From: Rubripirellula tenax
GTDB taxonomy: Bacteria; Planctomycetota; Planctomycetia; Pirellulales; Pirellulaceae
DNA: 64,000 nucleotides
Reading direction: 5' to 3'
NCBI RefSeq assembly: GCF_007860125.1
Contig: NZ_SJPW01000002.1
Coordinates: forward strand, 248,001 to 312,000
Shown: positions 60,248 through 64,000 of the stretch, in pieces
Layout: each line of letters begins with the position of its first letter
How positions within the stretch are numbered: the first letter of the stretch is position 1
Position numbers and translations under genes: made by a program
The notes under the pieces: generated by a model
Databases searched by the model: none
Told to the model about the DNA's origin: nothing
Seen by the model: the letters and a program-made list of their open reading frames with translations, nothing else

Positions 60248-61846
60248 TCACATGCCATCGAATGCTTGCCCGCGAATGCCGTCGCCGTCGGTGTAATCTT
60301 GCGGAGCATCCAATCCGCCGGTCAGCAGCATTCCGTCAATCTTCGCCGACGCTTGAGCCAGTTTGCCTTTTGCGTCGATGAAGCGAATCGTCGATTCATA
60401 GAAGCTTCGACGGACGATCAAGACCTGCAAAAAATCCAGTTCGCCGGCACGGTAGGCTTCTTCGGATAGGTCCAGGCTTTTCTTGGCCTGGGGAATGATT
60501 TCCTGCTGGTACTTGTTGACCGATGCCATCGATGCTTCGAACTCTTGAGCGGTCCGCGCCAAACGCGACTTGATCGATTGCTCGACCCGTCTGACGTTCT
60601 CGAGGGCTCGCGTGTAGTCGGCGTAGGCGGCCGAGATGTTGCCTTGGTTTTGATTCCAAACCGGAATCGGCGCTGATAATTGAATGTTGATCATTCCGTG
60701 GTCCGTTCCATCGTCATAGCCCGCGCCGACTTGCGCGGTGAAGTTGGGGATCATTTGGACCTGTTGGCGTTTGAGCAGCGATTGCTTCTCGCACACCAAA
60801 GCGTTGGCGACCGTCAACTCGGGGCTGTTTGAAACAATTTGATCATACGCGGCGTCCCAGTTGGGCGTTTCGCCCGAGGGGTTCAGGTCCATCACCAAAC
60901 GCGCCGGCGTCGACGCTGACAAGCCGGCGATGGCGGCCAAGTCTTGCCAAGCGCCGCGGTACGCCGCCGCCGATTGTTCCGCGGCCAGGGTGACTTCGGA
61001 CAACAGCGTTTTCGATTGCAAGACTTCGATCAACGTGCCTTCCTCGGCCCGCTTGCGATCCTCGGCAACTTCGACGCCGCGGCGAGCCAGTTGTGCGAAA
61101 TCCAACGTGGCGTCCAATTGCTGTTGAGCCGCAACGGCTTCGAAGAAGCGAACTCGCACGTCCGTTAGCACGCGGTACCGTTGTGTTTCCATTTCGCCAC
61201 GCTGGGCCGACGACGTGTGCCCAAGGACTTCGCGGTTGATCGCAAGTTTGTCGCCGCGTACGAATTCTTGCTCGATGAACAAACCGTGCTGGTCGGTGTT
61301 TCGGTCGGCGATCTGTTGTCCGAAGTATCCAAGCGTCGGGTTCGGTCGCACCCCGACCTGGTACCGCAATCCCGATGCCTTCGTCGCGACGGCGCCGGCT
61401 GCCACCAAGGTCGGATTCCCTTCCAAGGCGAGTCGTTCGATATCGGCCAGCGTGTACGTCATTTCGTTCACGGGCGGCGGACTGGTGGATGTCAAATCAT
61501 CACGGCCTGCGGATATCTCGCCGCCGTCGGTCACGCCATTGTTCGCGTCTTCGATCGATGGAATCAGCGGTATCACGACGGGTTCCAGCGCCATCGGATC
61601 CGTGTCGACGGCAATGTCGCTGCTGGAGGTCGCAAAGGCGGAAGCCGAGTCGTCCGGTTGGGGTCGAGAATCGACTTCGAAATGAACCAGCGAAATGGAT
61701 TCGGTCGCAAAGGCGGCTTCGGCCAACGTTTCGGTCGGTTCGGAATGAAGGGTGCGGATGACGTGCGAGTCGGTGCCGCCCAACTGGGCGCATCCAGTCA
61801 TTGCAACCAAGGCAATCGCATGCGATCCAAGCTTGAAATTCTTCAT
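60248..61846 (-). CDS. TolC-family outer-membrane efflux protein (lipoprotein)
   Basis: The start at 61846 is chosen because GGAG lies five bases upstream; an adjacent ATG at 61849 is possible. About 532 aa. Signal with lipobox (ALVAMTGCAQ), a ~110-residue Ser/Asp-rich linker, then the duplicated TolC/CusC fold: ADIERLALEGNPTLVAAGAVATKASG, NPTLGYFGQQ, the long helices YRVLTDVRVRFFEAVAAQQQLD, and the second half from SPELTVANALVCEKQSLLKRQQVQMIPNFTAQVGAGYDDG. No RND pump or adaptor is adjacent. Likely outer channel of a tripartite efflux system encoded elsewhere. Confidence 0.85.
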   Translation of the reverse strand: MKNFKLGSHAIALVAMTGCAQLGGTDSHVIRTLHSEPTETLAEAAFATESISLVHFEVDSRPQPDDSASAFATSSSDIAVDTDPMALEPVVIPLIPSIEDANNGVTDGGEISAGRDDLTSTSPPPVNEMTYTLADIERLALEGNPTLVAAGAVATKASGLRYQVGVRPNPTLGYFGQQIADRNTDQHGLFIEQEFVRGDKLAINREVLGHTSSAQRGEMETQRYRVLTDVRVRFFEAVAAQQQLDATLDFAQLARRGVEVAEDRKRAEEGTLIEVLQSKTLLSEVTLAAEQSAAAYRGAWQDLAAIAGLSASTPARLVMDLNPSGETPNWDAAYDQIVSNSPELTVANALVCEKQSLLKRQQVQMIPNFTAQVGAGYDDGTDHGMINIQLSAPIPVWNQNQGNISAAYADYTRALENVRRVEQSIKSRLARTAQEFEASMASVNKYQQEIIPQAKKSLDLSEEAYRAGELDFLQVLIVRRSFYESTIRFIDAKGKLAQASAKIDGMLLTGGLDAPQDYTDGDGIRGQAFDGM

Positions 61847-61849
61847 CAT

Positions 61850-62136
61850 TTCTCCGACGCATCTCTGACTGGTCCGATTCCCACACTCAAAATAGGTATC
61901 GACCGCTTCAACCCGTACCAACGCGCCGAAGGCGAACCGGACCAACAAGAACAGCTGGGATATTCGGTGAATCGGACCAATTGTTACATTTTGCCATCTG
62001 ATGGCGCCGCGTCGATTCGTGAAACTGCCGGTGGGTCGACGGTGGTCCAAGGTTCGGCATCGTCAACGCTGTGGAGTTACCATGGCAGCTGCTTGATCGC
62101 TTCGGGCAACTTCTTTTTCGCAATTTGGAATCAACC
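61850..62136. promoter_or_regulatory. Divergent promoter region, TolC-like / acetylesterase
   Basis: 287 bp between divergent genes. Several out-of-frame starts exist upstream of the TolC-like gene, but none has a ribosome site as good as that at 61846. No RNA gene or repeat seen. Confidence 0.35.
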
Positions 62137-64000
62137 ATGAGCCTGCGTTTGCTTTCGCTTGTCGTTTTGTTCACCAGTTTCATCGGCGCGAACGTCCGTG
62201 CCGAAGTCAGGATGCCGGGCTTCTTTGGCGATCACATGGTGATCCAACAACAGAAAGAAATTCGCGTTTGGGGTTGGGCCGATCCGGGTGATTCGGTTGC
62301 CGTCGCGTTGGGTAATTCGCGGACAAAGTCCGTCGCGGATGACGCGGGCCGATGGGATGCGACATTGCCCGCGATGGAGGCGGGAAAGGAACCCCTGGCG
62401 TTGAAAGTCGAAGCATCCAACAAGATCGAATTCAAAGACGTATTGATCGGCGAAGTTTGGTTGTGCAGCGGACAATCCAACATGGAATGGATGGTCGCCA
62501 ACAGCACCAACGGAGCAGCCGAGGTCGCAGCGGCGGATCATCCGCTGCTTCGACACATCGCGATCGCAAAGCGTCCGTCGAATGTGCCGCTTGATGACGT
62601 CACTGCCCCCTGGCAAGTGTGTTCACCGGAAACGGCGGGCGGCTTTACTGCTTGTGGATACTTTATGGCTCGCCAGTTGCAGAAAGAGCTCGGCGTCCCT
62701 ATCGGTTTGATTCACTCGTCATGGGGTGGTACTCGAATCGAACCTTGGACGCCGCCGGTCGGATTCGAGCACGTCGAAGCGCTCGACGGCATCTACCAAT
62801 CGGTGCTGTCCCGAACACCGGGTACGTCGCAAAGCCGCAAGCTGATTGATCAACACATTGTCGCGACTCAGGCGTGGCTTGAAACGGCCGAGCAAGCGGT
62901 CGCCGCGGGCGGATTGCCCGACGCGAGTCCCAGCTATCCCGAATCGCTGGTGCCTTTCAAAACGCATCAAGATCCCACAATGCTTTACAACGGCATGATC
63001 CACGCGATGGTCGGGTATCCGATTCGCGGTGCGATTTGGTACCAGGGCGAATCGAACCATGGCGAAGGTGCGTTGTACACCGAAAAGATGAAAGCCCTGA
63101 TTGGTGGTTGGCGTCAAATTTGGGATCAAGGTGACTTCCCGTTCTACTTCGTTCAGATCGCGCCATTTCAATACGGCGCCGAGAATCCCGAGGTGCTGGC
63201 AACGTTCTGGGAAGCTCAATCGGCGGCGACCGAAATCCCCAACACAGCCATGGTGGTGACGAACGACATCGCGACGCTAAACGATATTCACCCGCCGAAC
63301 AAGCAAGACGTCGGATATCGATTGGCACTGTTGGCGCTGAAGAACGATTACGGACGCGACGTTGTCGCCCACAGTCCAACGATGGCGTCGATGGAAGTTC
63401 TCGACCGCGGGATCAAAATCATGTTCGACAACACGGGTGGCGGATTGAAAACGCGAGACGGAAATTCGGCGACTCATTTTGAAGTGATCGGCGCTGGCTC
63501 CGGCGGCTATCAACCCGCTACGGTCGCGATCGAAGGCGACGCGATTGTGCTTACCTCGGACAAGTGCGAGCAGCCCGTCGCGTTCCGATTTGCCTGGGAT
63601 AAGGTGGCAACGCCCAACCTGGTCGGTGGCACGGGACTGCCCGTCGGTGCGTTCCGCGACGGCGAGGAACCAAGTTTCTTGAACCAGTTGCCGATCGGCA
63701 AAGACTATCGTTTGGTGTACGACGTTGACCTCGCCAAACTGGGCAATTCGATCGCCTACGACGTCGACGAAAGTGATTCTGCGGGAGCATTTTCGAAGAT
63801 CGGATATCTATTGGAATTGCGTTCGAACGGAGAATCCGATCAGTCCGTCTTCGTGGCCGTCGCTGCTTTCACCGACGATGCGAAAAAGATCGGCATCCCA
63901 ACAGCAGCCTCGAATGCGATGTTTCAACAAACGTTCTCGTCGATGGATGTTTATTCCAACGTCACGGGAATCGTAACCGGAACCAGCATCGACACGGGCA
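62137..64000 (+). CDS. Exported sialate O-acetylesterase (partial, runs off window)
   Basis: The ATG at 62137 opens a frame of 621 codons with no stop by the window end. Signal peptide 1-22 ([18 protein letters not shown]). [25 protein letters not shown] is a typical N-terminal beta domain. The SGNH-type catalytic motif GQSNMEW carries nucleophile Ser114, and [13 protein letters not shown] and IWYQGESNH are the remaining conserved blocks of the SASA family. It removes O-acetyl groups from sialic acid or from other acetylated sugars such as xylan. With sialidase-like and NanA-like genes ~10 kb away it fits use of acetylated acidic glycans. Confidence 0.92.
   Translation, partial: MSLRLLSLVVLFTSFIGANVRAEVRMPGFFGDHMVIQQQKEIRVWGWADPGDSVAVALGNSRTKSVADDAGRWDATLPAMEAGKEPLALKVEASNKIEFKDVLIGEVWLCSGQSNMEWMVANSTNGAAEVAAADHPLLRHIAIAKRPSNVPLDDVTAPWQVCSPETAGGFTACGYFMARQLQKELGVPIGLIHSSWGGTRIEPWTPPVGFEHVEALDGIYQSVLSRTPGTSQSRKLIDQHIVATQAWLETAEQAVAAGGLPDASPSYPESLVPFKTHQDPTMLYNGMIHAMVGYPIRGAIWYQGESNHGEGALYTEKMKALIGGWRQIWDQGDFPFYFVQIAPFQYGAENPEVLATFWEAQSAATEIPNTAMVVTNDIATLNDIHPPNKQDVGYRLALLALKNDYGRDVVAHSPTMASMEVLDRGIKIMFDNTGGGLKTRDGNSATHFEVIGAGSGGYQPATVAIEGDAIVLTSDKCEQPVAFRFAWDKVATPNLVGGTGLPVGAFRDGEEPSFLNQLPIGKDYRLVYDVDLAKLGNSIAYDVDESDSAGAFSKIGYLLELRSNGESDQSVFVAVAAFTDDAKKIGIPTAASNAMFQQTFSSMDVYSNVTGIVTGTSIDTG

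Noticed and set aside
1-64000. tRNA, rRNA, tmRNA, riboswitch or CRISPR array
   Set aside because: I looked through the intergenic stretches for cloverleaf-like or regularly spaced repeats and found nothing convincing; a covariance-model scan would be the decisive check.

Overview
The window looks like a chromosome segment of a marine-type member of the Planctomycetota, most likely order Pirellulales (a Rhodopirellula-like organism). This is inferred from gene content: a BBP7-family outer-membrane barrel, a giant multi-domain secretin, Tat-exported Gfo/Idh/MocA oxidoreductases, a secreted FAD oxidoreductase, a sulfatase, PQQ-like beta-propellers, a DUF1571 protein and a class II photolyase. 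Coding is dense, genes are scattered on both strands, and several use GTG or TTG starts. I found no rRNA, tRNA, CRISPR array, prophage or transposase gene.

Layout. 1-5069 (minus) is a likely operon: two paralogous purine nucleoside phosphorylases, a stand-alone GXGXG protein, a degenerate glutamate-synthase-like barrel, and a secreted GH10 enzyme cut by the window edge. 5277-11428 holds a HerA-like ATPase, trpD, a nucleoside hydrolase and a secretin. 11656-18487 carries a secreted FAD oxidoreductase, a Tat-exported Gfo/Idh/MocA protein, an exported glycosidase-like protein, agmatine deiminase and a small basic protein. 18864-22104 is a regulatory phosphotransfer cluster (hpf, EIIA, HPr, enzyme I) with no sugar permease beside it. 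22131-25428 holds a DUF2344 protein, RNase G/E and pdxJ. 25461-33763 holds a cytochrome c'-like protein, a zinc-ribbon membrane protein, a lipoprotein plus giant secretin, and the BBP7 barrel. 33829-39398 holds envelope or exported proteins. 39900-41354 holds infA, rpsI and rplM. 41508-48727 holds photolyase with a response-regulator/anti-sigma-kinase fusion, a prepilin-peptidase-like protein, GNAT, aroDE and a propeller. 48802-54682 pairs a HemW-like radical SAM enzyme with an overlapping lipoyl-carrier (GcvH-like) gene, followed by a NanA/DapA-family aldolase and a large FG-GAP/sialidase-like protein. 54679-64000 holds a sulfatase, three rhodanese proteins including a CoA-disulfide-reductase fusion, a PIG-L deacetylase, a TolC-like protein and a sialate O-acetylesterase cut by the window end.

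The most unusual things seen directly are: (i) four gene 3' ends where a 14-16 bp tandem duplication overlaps the stop codon and recreates it in every unit; (ii) the radical SAM/lipoyl-carrier overlap; (iii) a PNP pair differing by Asn versus Asp at the purine-specificity position; (iv) a prepilin-peptidase-like protein in which I cannot find the canonical catalytic GxGD motif; and (v) a 26-bp inverted repeat resembling a small non-autonomous element. The sialidase-like, NanA-like and acetylesterase proteins and the sulfatase together suggest use of acylated or sulfated marine glycans.
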